A stretch of 64,000 nucleotides of DNA from Candidatus Obscuribacter sp. Its GTDB lineage: Bacteria; Cyanobacteriota; Vampirovibrionia; Obscuribacterales; Obscuribacteraceae. Both the position numbers and the translations under genes were made by a program. Positions 5,414 through 15,194 of this stretch are shown in pieces. The notes below the pieces were generated by a model. That model saw nothing but the letters and a program-made list of their open reading frames with translations. It made no database searches and was not told the DNA's origin. Numbering within the stretch: position 1 is the stretch's first letter; each line of letters opens with the position of its first letter. Where the stretch lies: the NCBI GenBank assembly GCA_021772095.1, contig JADYXR010000039.1, positions 1-64,000 of the forward strand, read 5' to 3'.

Positions 5414-5563
5414 ATTACCACGTTACGCGGGTTCGATTCAGGAGAATCGAAGTTAGGCTTGAAAAACTCTTTGGAGTTTGCCATAGTCACCTATATGTAT
5501 AAGACTATAAGTTAATCCGTATAGAGACTGGCTTCCATTGAGCCGAAAGCGCAAAGGTGTCGT

Positions 5564-8200
5564 TTGAATTTTAATTGGCGAAGAGTTTGTAGATCATTTC
5601 TGATACTTGTCGTTCTGATTCTTGCCACCATTAATGCTCCGGCAGCACTCGCGCTTACCGAGTTCTGCGATATTTACGCAGGCGATGAAAAAATCTTCGC
5701 GGTTAGTAATACGCAACTATTGTCAGCGATTGAACGCGGCGAAAACATCAACGAACGCATCCGCCATCTCGTTACCGATTCCGGCGTCGATTTGTCAAAG
5801 ATCCAAATTCGATCGGGGCTGGACAACGTACCGGTTATCGAACTTGATGGCGTCGTTATCTGCGGAGTGACTGCGCAAGACGCGGAGGCAGTAAACAAAA
5901 GCCAACTCGCAGTGGCGAATGAATGGCGCGACAAAATCAAACAAAGTGTCGCGGTCTTACGTACCGTCGCTGCAACCGATAAAGTTGACGATCAGCAAAT
6001 CGAAGGCACTACAAAAACGCCTGACGCGAAAGGCGCAGATGCAGGCGCCAAACACGCCCACCGCTCTAATACAAATTTAAGCGAACACGCAGTTTTACTA
6101 TTATTTATTGAAATAGCAATTTTGCTTTTCGCTTCGCTCGTTTGCGGTGAGCTGATGGTTCTGATGGGACAACCGGCAATCATCGGACAAATTCTTGCCG
6201 GTTTGCTTCTCGGCCAATCATTCTTCGGACTCTTTTTTCCCGATCTGTCAGCGCAACTCTTCCCTCGTGATGGCTCGCAATCTCGGCTCATAGAAGTAAT
6301 TTCATGGATCGGCGTGTCGTTTCTTCTCATGCTGACCGGGATGGAAACCGATACAGCGATGTTGAAAAAATTGGGACGTCCCGCATTTTATATGGGAACG
6401 ATCGGTCTTTTCGGTCCACTTCTTTTGGGATGTACCACGGCACTTTTCTTGCCGGACAACCTACTGGTAGATCCGCAAAACAAGCTCCCCTTCGCAGTTT
6501 TTCTCGGGACTGTTTTTGCGGCATCATCGGTTCCGGTCGTTGCCAAAGTTTTGATGGACATGAAAATGTTGCGCCTCGAACTCGGGCAACTGATCATCGC
6601 CACCTCACTTTCGCACGACCTGCTTTGCTGTCTTCTTCTCGCCATCATTGTCGTTCTAGCCGGCTCCGGAGGCGAATCTAATCCAGTTCCGATTATCAAA
6701 GCCACGGTCGGAACCGTCTGCTTTTTACTTGCCATATATTTCGGCAGACCACTAATTTTCACCGTCCTGCGATGGGTCAACGATCATCTATCAACAAGCG
6801 ACGGCTTGATTACCGGCATGGTCGTGCTTCTCTTAGCCAGCGCTGCCACCACGGAAGCTCTCGGCGTTCACATCGTACTTGGTGCATTCGCTGCCGGTCT
6901 TATTCTTTCTCAAACTCCCGTCGTCAACCACAAAGTGGTGCGTCCTCTCGAGATCGTGACGATGGCATTTTTCGCACCAATATTTTTCGCGTCAGCAGCT
7001 TTAAACGTTGACCTGACCACTTTGCTCGAACCGCAGTTGGGAACAATCACCATTCTGATGGCAGTAGCTGCACTCGGAATCAAAGTTCTCTCCTGCCAAT
7101 TGGCTGGAAAACTGAGCGGACTGGGCAAGTGGGAGTCCATCTCGATCGGCATTGGTGCCAACGCGAAAGGCTCTCTTGGTCTGATTCTTGCGACACTCGG
7201 CTATTCGCTCGACATCATCACGCTCGATATGTTTGCAATCGTAATTTTCATCTCGCTATTTTCTACCGCGGTGGCAGCGCCGCTCATGAAATTCTCGATG
7301 TCAAAAGTAAAGGTCAGCGAACTTGAAATCGAGAATATGAAAAAGGAAGAACGTCAGGCACGCACCATGCTTGGTCGTATCCGGCGCGTATTATGGCCGT
7401 CATCCGGCAAAGCACGAAATACTTTTTTCGCACATCTTCTCAACACCATCGGTCAAAAACAAATAATCGAAACCACAGCTTTGTATGTGAAACCAATCAA
7501 GTCGACTGATTCCGAAAAACCGTTTAAAACCATCTCAAAAATAATCGACCGAAAGCATGTCGGCTTTTTAAAACGCACAGTTCGTTCCGACAACCCATTA
7601 GAGGTAATCGTCGAAGAAGCGAACAAAGGCTACGACCTGCTTTTGATGGCTACGGATGCACCAGCCGCCGACGCGGATTACGTCTTCGGAAATCTGGTCG
7701 ACAACGTCATGATTCACGCGACGACACGCGTGCTCGTTCTCTACGAACCCGATCCGAATATCGAACGCCAGATCAAAAAAGTTCTAGTCCCGGTAAGCGG
7801 AAGCGAACTGTCACTGGTGGCAGCCGAGTTCGGAATCTCAATGGCAAAATCGCTCAACGCCAGTGTGACCTGTCTCTCGATTGTCGAGTCCGGCTCAGAT
7901 GTTTTATACGGCGAAGAAACACAAAGCGGCCATCGGATAGAACAAAACATCAGCGATGAAATTGATGCCAGCCTCCGCGAATTAGCAATTGCACTGGACG
8001 TTCCATTCGACGCGGTGCTCGTTCAAACAGCGTCGCACCCAGCACAAGCCGCCGTTCTCACCGCACAGCAAAACGATATCGATTTGATTATCGTAGGAGC
8101 CGAAGCAAAAATCGGCAAAGGTCTTTTCCTGGGACACACAATCAATTTTCTTTTGCGCAACGCACCATGTGCAATCGCAGTTCTAAAAATGCACGAGTAA
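5564..8200 (+). CDS. CPA2-type cation:proton antiporter with two USP domains
   Basis: 878 aa, TTG start. Residues 1-31 form a signal peptide, followed by an unusual ~140-residue extracytoplasmic segment. About 13 membrane helices follow (residues ~175-590), with the Na+/H+ exchanger signature wording (GQPAIIGQILAGLLLG; later EALGVHIVLGAFAAGLI). The C-terminal cytoplasmic part holds two universal stress protein-like domains (about 605-735 and 745-878). The last ends in the nucleotide-loop pattern G-x2-G-x8-9-G-like wording (GAEAKIGKGLFLGHTINFLL). The family exchanges K+ or Na+ for H+; the USP pair probably senses nucleotide or stress state. It is similar to cyanobacterial NapA-type exchangers, but the exported N-terminal domain is extra. 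No close operon partner. Confidence 0.85.
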   Translation: MNFNWRRVCRSFLILVVLILATINAPAALALTEFCDIYAGDEKIFAVSNTQLLSAIERGENINERIRHLVTDSGVDLSKIQIRSGLDNVPVIELDGVVICGVTAQDAEAVNKSQLAVANEWRDKIKQSVAVLRTVAATDKVDDQQIEGTTKTPDAKGADAGAKHAHRSNTNLSEHAVLLLFIEIAILLFASLVCGELMVLMGQPAIIGQILAGLLLGQSFFGLFFPDLSAQLFPRDGSQSRLIEVISWIGVSFLLMLTGMETDTAMLKKLGRPAFYMGTIGLFGPLLLGCTTALFLPDNLLVDPQNKLPFAVFLGTVFAASSVPVVAKVLMDMKMLRLELGQLIIATSLSHDLLCCLLLAIIVVLAGSGGESNPVPIIKATVGTVCFLLAIYFGRPLIFTVLRWVNDHLSTSDGLITGMVVLLLASAATTEALGVHIVLGAFAAGLILSQTPVVNHKVVRPLEIVTMAFFAPIFFASAALNVDLTTLLEPQLGTITILMAVAALGIKVLSCQLAGKLSGLGKWESISIGIGANAKGSLGLILATLGYSLDIITLDMFAIVIFISLFSTAVAAPLMKFSMSKVKVSELEIENMKKEERQARTMLGRIRRVLWPSSGKARNTFFAHLLNTIGQKQIIETTALYVKPIKSTDSEKPFKTISKIIDRKHVGFLKRTVRSDNPLEVIVEEANKGYDLLLMATDAPAADADYVFGNLVDNVMIHATTRVLVLYEPDPNIERQIKKVLVPVSGSELSLVAAEFGISMAKSLNASVTCLSIVESGSDVLYGEETQSGHRIEQNISDEIDASLRELAIALDVPFDAVLVQTASHPAQAAVLTAQQNDIDLIIVGAEAKIGKGLFLGHTINFLLRNAPCAIAVLKMHE

Positions 8201-8218
8201 GCTAATCGCGCTAGTCAT

Positions 8219-9379
8219 TCATCGGTCGCGAGAAGCTGACCATGTGCTCGTTTTATCCTTTACGCGCCAGATGAAACCATCGAGTACGTAATGAGTTGAC
8301 TGAGGTAAGGACAAAAGCGGAATCAAAACGGCAAGAACTGCAGCATCCGTGATCGTCGGCAGATTGGCGAACGGCGCGAAAAAAGTCAGGTGCTCACGCC
8401 AGACAAGACCATCCCAAAATCCTTCTTCCAGGTATGCGAGCAGAGCCAGGAAAAGCAAGAATGCTGGTGCAAAAGACAAAAGTATGTCGCGCGCCAGTTT
8501 TAAATAATCGCGATTCGTGGGTTGCACCGTGCGTTCGCGGGCGGTGCTGGTTTTGTGATGGTAAAGCCATACCAGAGCCATATATGGAACTCCGTGAGTC
8601 ACAACATTGGTCATAGTGAATGCAATATCGGAATTGAGTGCGACGATTCCAACCCACCAGCTGATTGCAGTTCCAACCACAATCAAATTTTTAGGAATAT
8701 TCAGAAAGCCTGTTTTCTTCCACAGAAATGTTTCTTTCAACAGGTACAGCGCGCCAATAATCAAATACGTTTCAAACGCGAAATCGGTTATGGAGACTGG
8801 AACGGTGCTGATGAAATCGTCTTTGATAAACCAACTAAAATTACGCGGCAGATGCGTGTGCCAGTAAATGATTGGGAAAAGGGTAGCGGCATAAACACAA
8901 ACTTTATCCAGTTTTCTAAACTTTTCGAATGCAGATGGATCTTTTCGCGAGTAGAGAGCGACAAATCCATACTGTTGTCGAATGAAGTGGAAAACGGCAA
9001 GGTACGCCAGTGCGCGCCAGAAGAACAAATCATTGTATGAGTACAGCGCCCATCCAATTCCCCAGCAGAGTAACGGAGCAAGCAGCAACAACGGTTTGTG
9101 CGCGACGAACGATTTGGGATCTAAATATGTCCGAAACAGAGTCGCGTAAACATGCGCGACGTCCACGAGAAGAACGAAAGTAACCCACGCCCAGAGCGGC
9201 ATGTACTGGCTGTTATCAATCTGAGCGCGAAATGCGATCGCAATTGCGGAGGTGATAAATGCAGGTGCAATAATTAGCGAACAATCCCACACGGACGATG
9301 AGAGCCAAGGTTGCTCCATCGGTTCCGTTGATTCTGTGTTTGTGGCGATTGCCTGCGTCATTGTTTTAAGTCTGACCAC
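8219..9379 (-). CDS. Polytopic membrane protein, unknown
   Basis: 386 aa with about nine membrane helices. GTG 9379 gives the longest form; ATG 9361 is an alternative. Conserved-looking histidine motifs sit at helix ends (FHFIRQQYG, THGVPY, WLYHHK, STHYVLDGFIWR), which suggests metal binding as in membrane hydroxylases or Brp/Blh-like enzymes, though I cannot assign it to either family. It is the last gene of the polyamine/DUF4178 cluster, 76 bp after the flavoenzyme. The only link to the cluster's chemistry is position and strand. Confidence 0.6.
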   Translation of the reverse strand: MVRLKTMTQAIATNTESTEPMEQPWLSSSVWDCSLIIAPAFITSAIAIAFRAQIDNSQYMPLWAWVTFVLLVDVAHVYATLFRTYLDPKSFVAHKPLLLLAPLLCWGIGWALYSYNDLFFWRALAYLAVFHFIRQQYGFVALYSRKDPSAFEKFRKLDKVCVYAATLFPIIYWHTHLPRNFSWFIKDDFISTVPVSITDFAFETYLIIGALYLLKETFLWKKTGFLNIPKNLIVVGTAISWWVGIVALNSDIAFTMTNVVTHGVPYMALVWLYHHKTSTARERTVQPTNRDYLKLARDILLSFAPAFLLFLALLAYLEEGFWDGLVWREHLTFFAPFANLPTITDAAVLAVLIPLLSLPQSTHYVLDGFIWRVKDKTSTWSASRDR

Positions 9380-9455
9380 CCTGCCTTCGAATTAGTCGCC
9401 TCTGTGGTTTCCATTATCGGTATCTGTAGTTTCCATTATAAGGATTCGCAATTTA

Positions 9456-11327
9456 TCATGAAATCCCCAATTTCGCCAGGATCTGTTTCGCAGCCTCGAC
9501 GCCGTGATATTGAGCCTCTTCGAAGTTAGAGATACCACTCATATCTGAATGCGCAAAGAACACGTTGCCGCAACTTTCTTTCATGCGTTTGCGGGTGTCG
9601 CCCCAAATGAAACCGACAGTGGGACGTATCATTCCGTGTCCCCAGGGCCAGAGGTCAATGGACGTGATGTCGTCTTTAATACCAGGGTGCATCTTTTGAA
9701 GGTCCGCGATGATTCGTTCAGCCCACATAGAAGAAGACGAAGAAGGAGAAGATGACTTGGACTGAGAAACAGACGAGGACGTCGAGGAGGAAGGCGCAGA
9801 TGCAAGTGACGCAGGTGCAGATGTAGGTATAGGTGAAGGTTTAGATGACAGTGACGGCGAAGTTGAAGAAGGCGAACGAGATGCAGAAGTCGAGGTCGAT
9901 GACGACGATGAATACAATCCTCTTAACGCTTCCCGTTCTGCAACGGGCTCGTCAGCAGTCAACGGATAGTAATATGTGATGACCGTCGGCGCGTTAGTTT
10001 GAGTCGTTATGTTCTGATGCGTCGCAACAACATATCCGAGCGACTGACTGGAATAACAAACATTGTCCCAGGCATGCCCGACACCTTTTCCTTCAGGCAT
10101 TTTCTTCAAAGAGATATTCGCAACCATCCACGGAGAATAGCTGAGGCTGTTGTATTCAGCAGTCTTCCTGAGTTCCGCAACGACGTGCTTCGCCAAAAAT
10201 CTTGGTGTTGCACAAATCACAAATTGAGAAAGTATTCCCGATGTGGTGTTAGATCCTGTATCAAAGAATGTAGTGAAACATTCACCGCGGCTGGATCCTT
10301 CCAATGGTCCAACATTGGTCACGGCAGCGCCTATCTGAATGTGGTCTTTCAACTGTTCTCTCAATTTCTCAACAAGAAATCCATTACCGGAAGGCCAAGT
10401 AACAACCGAGTTGGTTTCGGCATTCCCAGCAGAACCGTTGCGCCCGGCGTAATAATGAATTCCCGCCCAGGCTGAAACGTGATTCGGCGTGCCACCATAG
10501 TCGTCGCGACAACAATAATTGACATACCACATCAATGGTTTGCAACCAAAATTATTCTGCTTCAGCCAGTCCGCCATCGACATTTTATCTAACGCCATTA
10601 ACTCCGGATCTTGCGAACTCAAATCTACTGGAATTGCAAAGGCGCGCTTTCCATCTTTGCCGACCATTTGCCGATAGCGTGAGATGATTTCGAAGAAGCG
10701 CTTAAATTCAATTTTGTCCGAGGGTTGCAAGCCTTTGTTCGGCACTAGCCCTTCTTGAAACGAACCATTGATGAATAAACGTTCTTCAGGATCATGACAC
10801 ATGTAGAGTTCGTTGTATAAGGGCAATCCCGCTTTGTCGAATCCTTGAATCACGCCGATTTCTTCAAAAAACATGCGAACGTAATCAGACTCGTGATTAG
10901 CCAGTGGAACATAGTGAGCGCCCCATGGATAGGCGCTGATCGCGTTTTTACCAGACGAAGAATTTCCGCCTACACTGGGCTCCAGTTCCAGAATGACAAA
11001 ATCATTGAAACCCATTTTTTTAAGCCACCATCCGGCCGACAAGCCGGCTATGCCGCCACCGATTATGGTGACTTTTCTTCTTGGCGAAATGCTCGCAGCG
11101 ACCGGTGGAATCTTTCGATCTCTAATCCTGTGACCAACATTCATCGACGGTCCAAGAACACGACAACTGTATTCCGATCGAGCCGCAACCGTGTCGAAAA
11201 GCAGCTTTCCGGATGCGACGGCCACGGTACATCCAGCTAGTGTTTTCAAAAAAACGGCACGGCTGAACTTTTTGTCGTTGCTGTTTTTCTCGTCGTTGCT
11301 CTCAGTGGTATCAGAGTGCGTCGACAT
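9456..11327 (-). CDS. Exported FAD amine oxidase-like enzyme
   Basis: 623 aa. The N-terminus has a Tat-like signal in which the twin arginine is reduced to SRAVFLK, followed by a hydrophobic stretch. The FAD-binding Rossmann motif VTIIGGGIAGLSAG lies near residue 90, followed by the LEL-E-PSVGGNSSSG segment typical of flavin amine oxidases and phytoene-desaturase-like enzymes. A C-terminal FAD-contact region (FFAHSDMSGISNFEEA) is present. A ~65-residue Ser/Pro/Thr-rich insert (about residues 470-535) interrupts the C-terminal half. Its start overlaps the spermidine synthase gene by 17 bp, so the two are probably co-translated. A polyamine oxidation role is inferred from that linkage. Confidence 0.75.
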   Translation of the reverse strand: MSTHSDTTESNDEKNSNDKKFSRAVFLKTLAGCTVAVASGKLLFDTVAARSEYSCRVLGPSMNVGHRIRDRKIPPVAASISPRRKVTIIGGGIAGLSAGWWLKKMGFNDFVILELEPSVGGNSSSGKNAISAYPWGAHYVPLANHESDYVRMFFEEIGVIQGFDKAGLPLYNELYMCHDPEERLFINGSFQEGLVPNKGLQPSDKIEFKRFFEIISRYRQMVGKDGKRAFAIPVDLSSQDPELMALDKMSMADWLKQNNFGCKPLMWYVNYCCRDDYGGTPNHVSAWAGIHYYAGRNGSAGNAETNSVVTWPSGNGFLVEKLREQLKDHIQIGAAVTNVGPLEGSSRGECFTTFFDTGSNTTSGILSQFVICATPRFLAKHVVAELRKTAEYNSLSYSPWMVANISLKKMPEGKGVGHAWDNVCYSSQSLGYVVATHQNITTQTNAPTVITYYYPLTADEPVAEREALRGLYSSSSSTSTSASRSPSSTSPSLSSKPSPIPTSAPASLASAPSSSTSSSVSQSKSSSPSSSSSMWAERIIADLQKMHPGIKDDITSIDLWPWGHGMIRPTVGFIWGDTRKRMKESCGNVFFAHSDMSGISNFEEAQYHGVEAAKQILAKLGIS

Positions 11328-12816
11328 ATTCTCCCCACTCCGATTCGAACAGGTGGACTAGCGATTGATTGTTTAGCTTATTGACTGCTTTCTGCGTGGG
11401 CATTTCATCCGGCGGAAATTCCAGCATTTGTTTAAACGAAGACTCAGTCACATAGCGGAGTCCAGCAGGATAATTCGTACCCGGTTGAAACTCATTGATT
11501 GTCGCAATCACATATCCCCAATCACCAAACGCCGGCACGTAAGCGTGAAATGGCGTTGCACGCAATCCGACGGACTCCAGCGTACTAACGACACACCAAT
11601 AAGAATTCTTCGCGAAGAACGGCGATGTGCTCTGAATTACAACGACGCCATCAGGCTTCATTGCTCGTTTTACGGTTTTGTAAAACGTGTCGCTGTATAG
11701 CTTTCCCAATGAGAAATTATTGGGATCGGGAAAGTCGATCACCATACAATCGAATTGAGTTTTGCAACTTCTCAGCCAAACAAAAGCATCTTGATTGATC
11801 ACCGAAATTCTCGGATCGCTCAAAGAGTGTTTGTTTAGTTCTGCCAACAAGCCACCACTTTTAAATAATTTCGTAATCGTCGGATCCAGATCGACAAGCT
11901 GAATAGACTTCACCGACGGATACTTAAGCAGCTCTCTGACCGCCATGCCGTCGCCTCCGCCAAGGACAAGAATGTTCTCGGGTGGTCGTTTCAAACTGGT
12001 CATCGCCGGATGTACCAGTGCTTCGTGATAACGATATTCGTCACGCGAATTGAATTGCAGGTTTCCGTTCAGAAACAATCGGACTTCCTTACCCTTGCAT
12101 GTGATCACAATGCGCTGATAAGGAGTGGATTTAGAATAGATGATTGGTTCTTGATAGCTTGATGTTTCAGCGATAGACATCAAGTTGTCGGAAAAGACAA
12201 ATCCGATGATTAAAAGCACGCCAACACAAATGCCTAGAGACCGCAGCTGGAGCGGTTTCTTCAAATCATTGCGAAACAGGTAAACAGTCCAGATCGACAC
12301 TCCCGTGTTTAAAATTCCAAAGAGAAAAGCCGATCGAATCAATCCGAGATATGGAACAAGTACCAGGGGAAACAACAACGACGCTAACAAAGCGCCGACA
12401 TAATCGAACGTAAAAATCTGCGAGACCAATTCTTTAAACTCTAGTCGATCCTGCAAGATGCGCATCAATAGCGGTATCTCCAGCCCCACGAGAATACCGA
12501 TAATAGTAACCAGAGAATAAAGCAATATCCGAAAATTCTCGACGTGTTCAAACGACATGAATAAAAGCGCCGCAGAACAACCACCAACTAGACCCACCAA
12601 CAGCTCAACCTGGACAAAAGTCTGAATGACATTTTTCTCGATGTATCGCGTCAGAAAAGATCCGATGCCCATGGAGAACAAGTACACACCAATCACTGTT
12701 GAAAATTGCGTCACGGAATCGCCAAGCAAATAGCTCGCCACGGTGCCCGCAATCAATTCGTACACGAGACCGCAAGTCGAAATAACGAATGCAGTGATCA
12801 GCAGTGAGTACGTCAA
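11311..12816 (-). CDS. Membrane-anchored spermidine synthase-like protein
   Basis: 501 aa. Residues 1-210 contain about seven membrane helices. Residues ~225-490 form an aminopropyltransferase-like Rossmann domain, with the SAM/decarboxylated-SAM loop LVLGGGDGMAVREL near residue 295, an acidic LVDLDP strand end and the MVIDFPDP motif. Such fused spermidine synthases are known in many bacteria. AdoMet decarboxylase in the same cluster would supply the aminopropyl donor. It ends in overlap with the flavoenzyme and begins 4 bp after the DUF350 gene. Its acceptor need not be putrescine. Confidence 0.8.
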   Translation of the reverse strand: MTYSLLITAFVISTCGLVYELIAGTVASYLLGDSVTQFSTVIGVYLFSMGIGSFLTRYIEKNVIQTFVQVELLVGLVGGCSAALLFMSFEHVENFRILLYSLVTIIGILVGLEIPLLMRILQDRLEFKELVSQIFTFDYVGALLASLLFPLVLVPYLGLIRSAFLFGILNTGVSIWTVYLFRNDLKKPLQLRSLGICVGVLLIIGFVFSDNLMSIAETSSYQEPIIYSKSTPYQRIVITCKGKEVRLFLNGNLQFNSRDEYRYHEALVHPAMTSLKRPPENILVLGGGDGMAVRELLKYPSVKSIQLVDLDPTITKLFKSGGLLAELNKHSLSDPRISVINQDAFVWLRSCKTQFDCMVIDFPDPNNFSLGKLYSDTFYKTVKRAMKPDGVVVIQSTSPFFAKNSYWCVVSTLESVGLRATPFHAYVPAFGDWGYVIATINEFQPGTNYPAGLRYVTESSFKQMLEFPPDEMPTQKAVNKLNNQSLVHLFESEWGEYVDAL

Positions 12817-12820
12817 TTAA

Positions 12821-13039
12821 CTAACCGTGAATGGCAGACGCGATGATATTTCCAACAGCGATTGTCATTGCGGCAAGCGTGATTGCAAGCGGAAGATTTT
12901 TCTCCTCGACAATTTCTTTCCACATCTTGCCGGGCGTGATTAAGTCGAAAACCGCGAATGACATGCAAAGAAGCACGACACCCAGGGCTGCGTAAACTAT
13001 CGCGCCAACAATATTATGAAGCTGGAATGCTTGTTCCAC
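12821..13039 (-). CDS. DUF350 family small membrane protein
   Basis: 72 aa with two membrane helices (about residues 12-32 and 50-70) around a polar loop (TPGKMWKEIVEEKN). This is one DUF350 (YjfL-like) unit; many family members carry two. SD and ATG are plausible. The family's function is unknown, but it often accompanies polyamine-metabolism genes, and here it is embedded between DUF4178 and spermidine-synthase-like genes. Confidence 0.75.
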   Translation of the reverse strand: MEQAFQLHNIVGAIVYAALGVVLLCMSFAVFDLITPGKMWKEIVEEKNLPLAITLAAMTIAVGNIIASAIHG

Positions 13040-13054
13040 AAATTTTCCCCCTGA

Positions 13055-13195
13055 TTATTTATGATGAATTCCCGGTCCCACAGGCCTGGTATGACTGACG
13101 GCATTCCAGGCAAGAATTGTTATCCCACTCTGAGTGGAATAGAAAAAGAACATGCAGATGGCTGCACCCACAATCATATAGGCTTTATCTGTCAT
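13055..13195 (-). CDS. Small membrane peptide, 46 aa
   Basis: ATG 13195 follows a strong GAGGAG Shine-Dalgarno at 8 nt. The 46-residue product begins MTDKAYMIVGAAICMFFFY, so one membrane helix near the N-terminus is likely, with a His-containing tail (GIHHK). It lies 12 bp after the DUF4178 gene and 15 bp before DUF350, in phase with the operon. I recognise no family. The RBS, spacing and helix make it a probable real component. Confidence 0.65.
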   Translation of the reverse strand: MTDKAYMIVGAAICMFFFYSTQSGITILAWNAVSHTRPVGPGIHHK

Positions 13196-13207
13196 TCAAT
13201 CGACTCC

Positions 13208-14572
13208 TCAACTCGACGAAACATAAGGTGAATAGTCACTATCCGACCAACGAGCAACTTCTATCGCACGGCTTTTAAACCATACGAATATTGGAATGAT
13301 GGAAAGGAAGAAGAAGCACCACAGGTAGTTACCAAAGGTGCCGATATCGCTTGTTAAAGTTAATTGATACTGATGTCGATTAGCCGGTCCGGTGGCACCG
13401 TTATCAGTTTCAAGATTAATGAAGTAGGTTCCAGCCGGCACGCTGTCGATTAAAACAGTTGAGCTGGTGCCCCCCTCGCTCCAGGACTCGCCGCCTTCGT
13501 AACCGTGGTAGTACTCGATCGATCGGTCAAAACTAAATGTCTCATCCGTTTCGGAGTTGACTAACTCACCATAAACATAGAGCCAACTGTTATCCAGATC
13601 AGTATTAATTTTGACTTCAACGTTGCTGTTGTTTTTGGTGATTACAAATTCCGGCGTCGTAAATTGTTCGGCCTTGCCACCCGTAGGATCGATTGCGCCT
13701 TCTTGCCTGGTTGTGTACGCAATTGGTTGATCGTAAACCACGCTGTGAGTGGTGAGAAACAGGTGCGTAATTTGCAATACAGTCAGAATGACAAGAAAAA
13801 GTGCCCACATCGGAGCGACCTTATTCCATGTCTTAGTCGCCGCCGAAGGCTGATTCGGAGCCACTCCGATCGGAGTGGCAATTGAGTCATCGTCGACTTT
13901 GAAAGCGTCTTTTATGACATTGGGCGTAATGTATTCGGACTTGCTCCAGACGCGTTGCGTTCCATCTTCTTCAACGGACAAAGCATATGGTGGCAGAATG
14001 TAATCCGCCATTTGAACTTCTTCGCCGACGGCAACCTTCCAATAGAATTCGCCCAAAACGAAAAATACCGAAGCTTTGCCCTGATAGAAAATTTTGTACT
14101 TGTCGCCTTCGAGATTGGCATAGGAAGCCACACGATCGGGACGATCCTTGATCATCGTGACGAAATTCCAGTGACCGTTATTGCAAGTCAGCCAGCGGTA
14201 ACCATGGAATGGATTGAACAGTAAATACTCTTCCCATTTAAAACTGCTGGCTAGATCCTGGCGAACAACAAATCCTATCACTTCCCAGGTTTTGCCCATC
14301 AATTCGCCGCGCGTTCCAAGTTCGATTCTTGGATGAACAGTCAATTGCTTGTAGTAAGTTGCAATCACCGCAAACGATTCGTTACTAGTATCAATTACCG
14401 AATTGCAACTCGGACAAACCGTCGACAATGAATGACCGGGATAACGAACATCGACCGGGCCGCCGCACTTGCCGCAAGAGAATGTGGTGACATTCCCCTT
14501 CGGCACTTTGACCTCGGGCTTGGGCTTCCGAAACGGATTCGGAATCTCAGGAGTGTCGTGACTACCAGCCAT
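13208..14572 (-). CDS. DUF4178 protein with zinc ribbon and membrane helices
   Basis: 454 aa. A zinc-ribbon (two CxxC pairs, about residues 32-57) is followed by a DUF4178 domain (about 80-230; contains the family-like stretch WEEYLLFNPFHGYRWL). One membrane helix lies near residue 270, then an extracytoplasmic beta-rich domain (about 295-415), and a second helix near 425-445. It overlaps the shorter DUF4178 gene by 11 bp. DUF4178 has no settled biochemical role. The topology suggests it links a cytosolic sensor to an outer domain. Confidence 0.7.
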   Translation of the reverse strand: MAGSHDTPEIPNPFRKPKPEVKVPKGNVTTFSCGKCGGPVDVRYPGHSLSTVCPSCNSVIDTSNESFAVIATYYKQLTVHPRIELGTRGELMGKTWEVIGFVVRQDLASSFKWEEYLLFNPFHGYRWLTCNNGHWNFVTMIKDRPDRVASYANLEGDKYKIFYQGKASVFFVLGEFYWKVAVGEEVQMADYILPPYALSVEEDGTQRVWSKSEYITPNVIKDAFKVDDDSIATPIGVAPNQPSAATKTWNKVAPMWALFLVILTVLQITHLFLTTHSVVYDQPIAYTTRQEGAIDPTGGKAEQFTTPEFVITKNNSNVEVKINTDLDNSWLYVYGELVNSETDETFSFDRSIEYYHGYEGGESWSEGGTSSTVLIDSVPAGTYFINLETDNGATGPANRHQYQLTLTSDIGTFGNYLWCFFFLSIIPIFVWFKSRAIEVARWSDSDYSPYVSSS

Positions 14573-15194
14573 CGATTCTCCTCAGGTTTTGGAATTCGAA
14601 TTTTTCGAAGTGCTGATAATGCCCGGCATAAACGCGGACATTCTCACCGTATTCAATGGTGCCCATTTTCATTTTCTCACCGACCAGATCGACGCTCATC
14701 GAACGTCGTCCCTGAGCAGCGGCCATCGGTAATTCACCTTCACTGTAGATGCAGTGAACCTGCCGCATATCCTCGACTTGCATGTAACCATTCGGAGGAA
14801 TGTTGATCAGCTTTCCGGGAATCACGCCCTCAAGCGCTGGAATACTGCTGATATCGTTTAGTTCGAAACACATGGCTAAAAATCCTTGCGCCTCGGCTAA
14901 CCAACCGGTATCATCGCCACCAGATATGGTGTGCCATTCGTTCCAGAATCCATTGTCATAAGCGACTTTGAGACGTCCGATGATTTCGAATTTCTTGCCA
15001 TCGTACATGCCGGTAGTTCCGACTTGAAACGGCGTCAGGTCATATTGCAGATCGGCAATTTTGCCTATCGCCTCGAGGTCCATATCATGACGGACTGCCG
15101 AGGTTTTGCAAAAACTGCAAACCGCAAATACCGAAGAACGCGATTTGAATGCCACTTGGGCACCACAAGCTGGACAGCTAAGTTCTAGCATCAA
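14562..15194 (-). CDS. DUF4178 protein with zinc ribbon
   Basis: 210 aa, soluble. Residues 1-35 form a zinc ribbon (SCPACG, VCSFCK) and the rest a DUF4178 domain (IGKIADLQYDLTPFQVGTTG..., EIIGRLKVAYDNGFWNEW). The start overlaps the stop of the SPFH gene by 4 bp (ATGA coupling) and the end overlaps the longer DUF4178 gene. It is a second, membrane-free paralog, so the two may form a heteromeric complex. Confidence 0.75.
   Translation of the reverse strand: MMLELSCPACGAQVAFKSRSSVFAVCSFCKTSAVRHDMDLEAIGKIADLQYDLTPFQVGTTGMYDGKKFEIIGRLKVAYDNGFWNEWHTISGGDDTGWLAEAQGFLAMCFELNDISSIPALEGVIPGKLINIPPNGYMQVEDMRQVHCIYSEGELPMAAAQGRRSMSVDLVGEKMKMGTIEYGENVRVYAGHYQHFEKFEFQNLRRIDGW

Noticed and set aside
5303..5515. 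ORF over tRNA-Ser(GCT)
   Set aside because: It is an artefact overlapping a well-formed tRNA.
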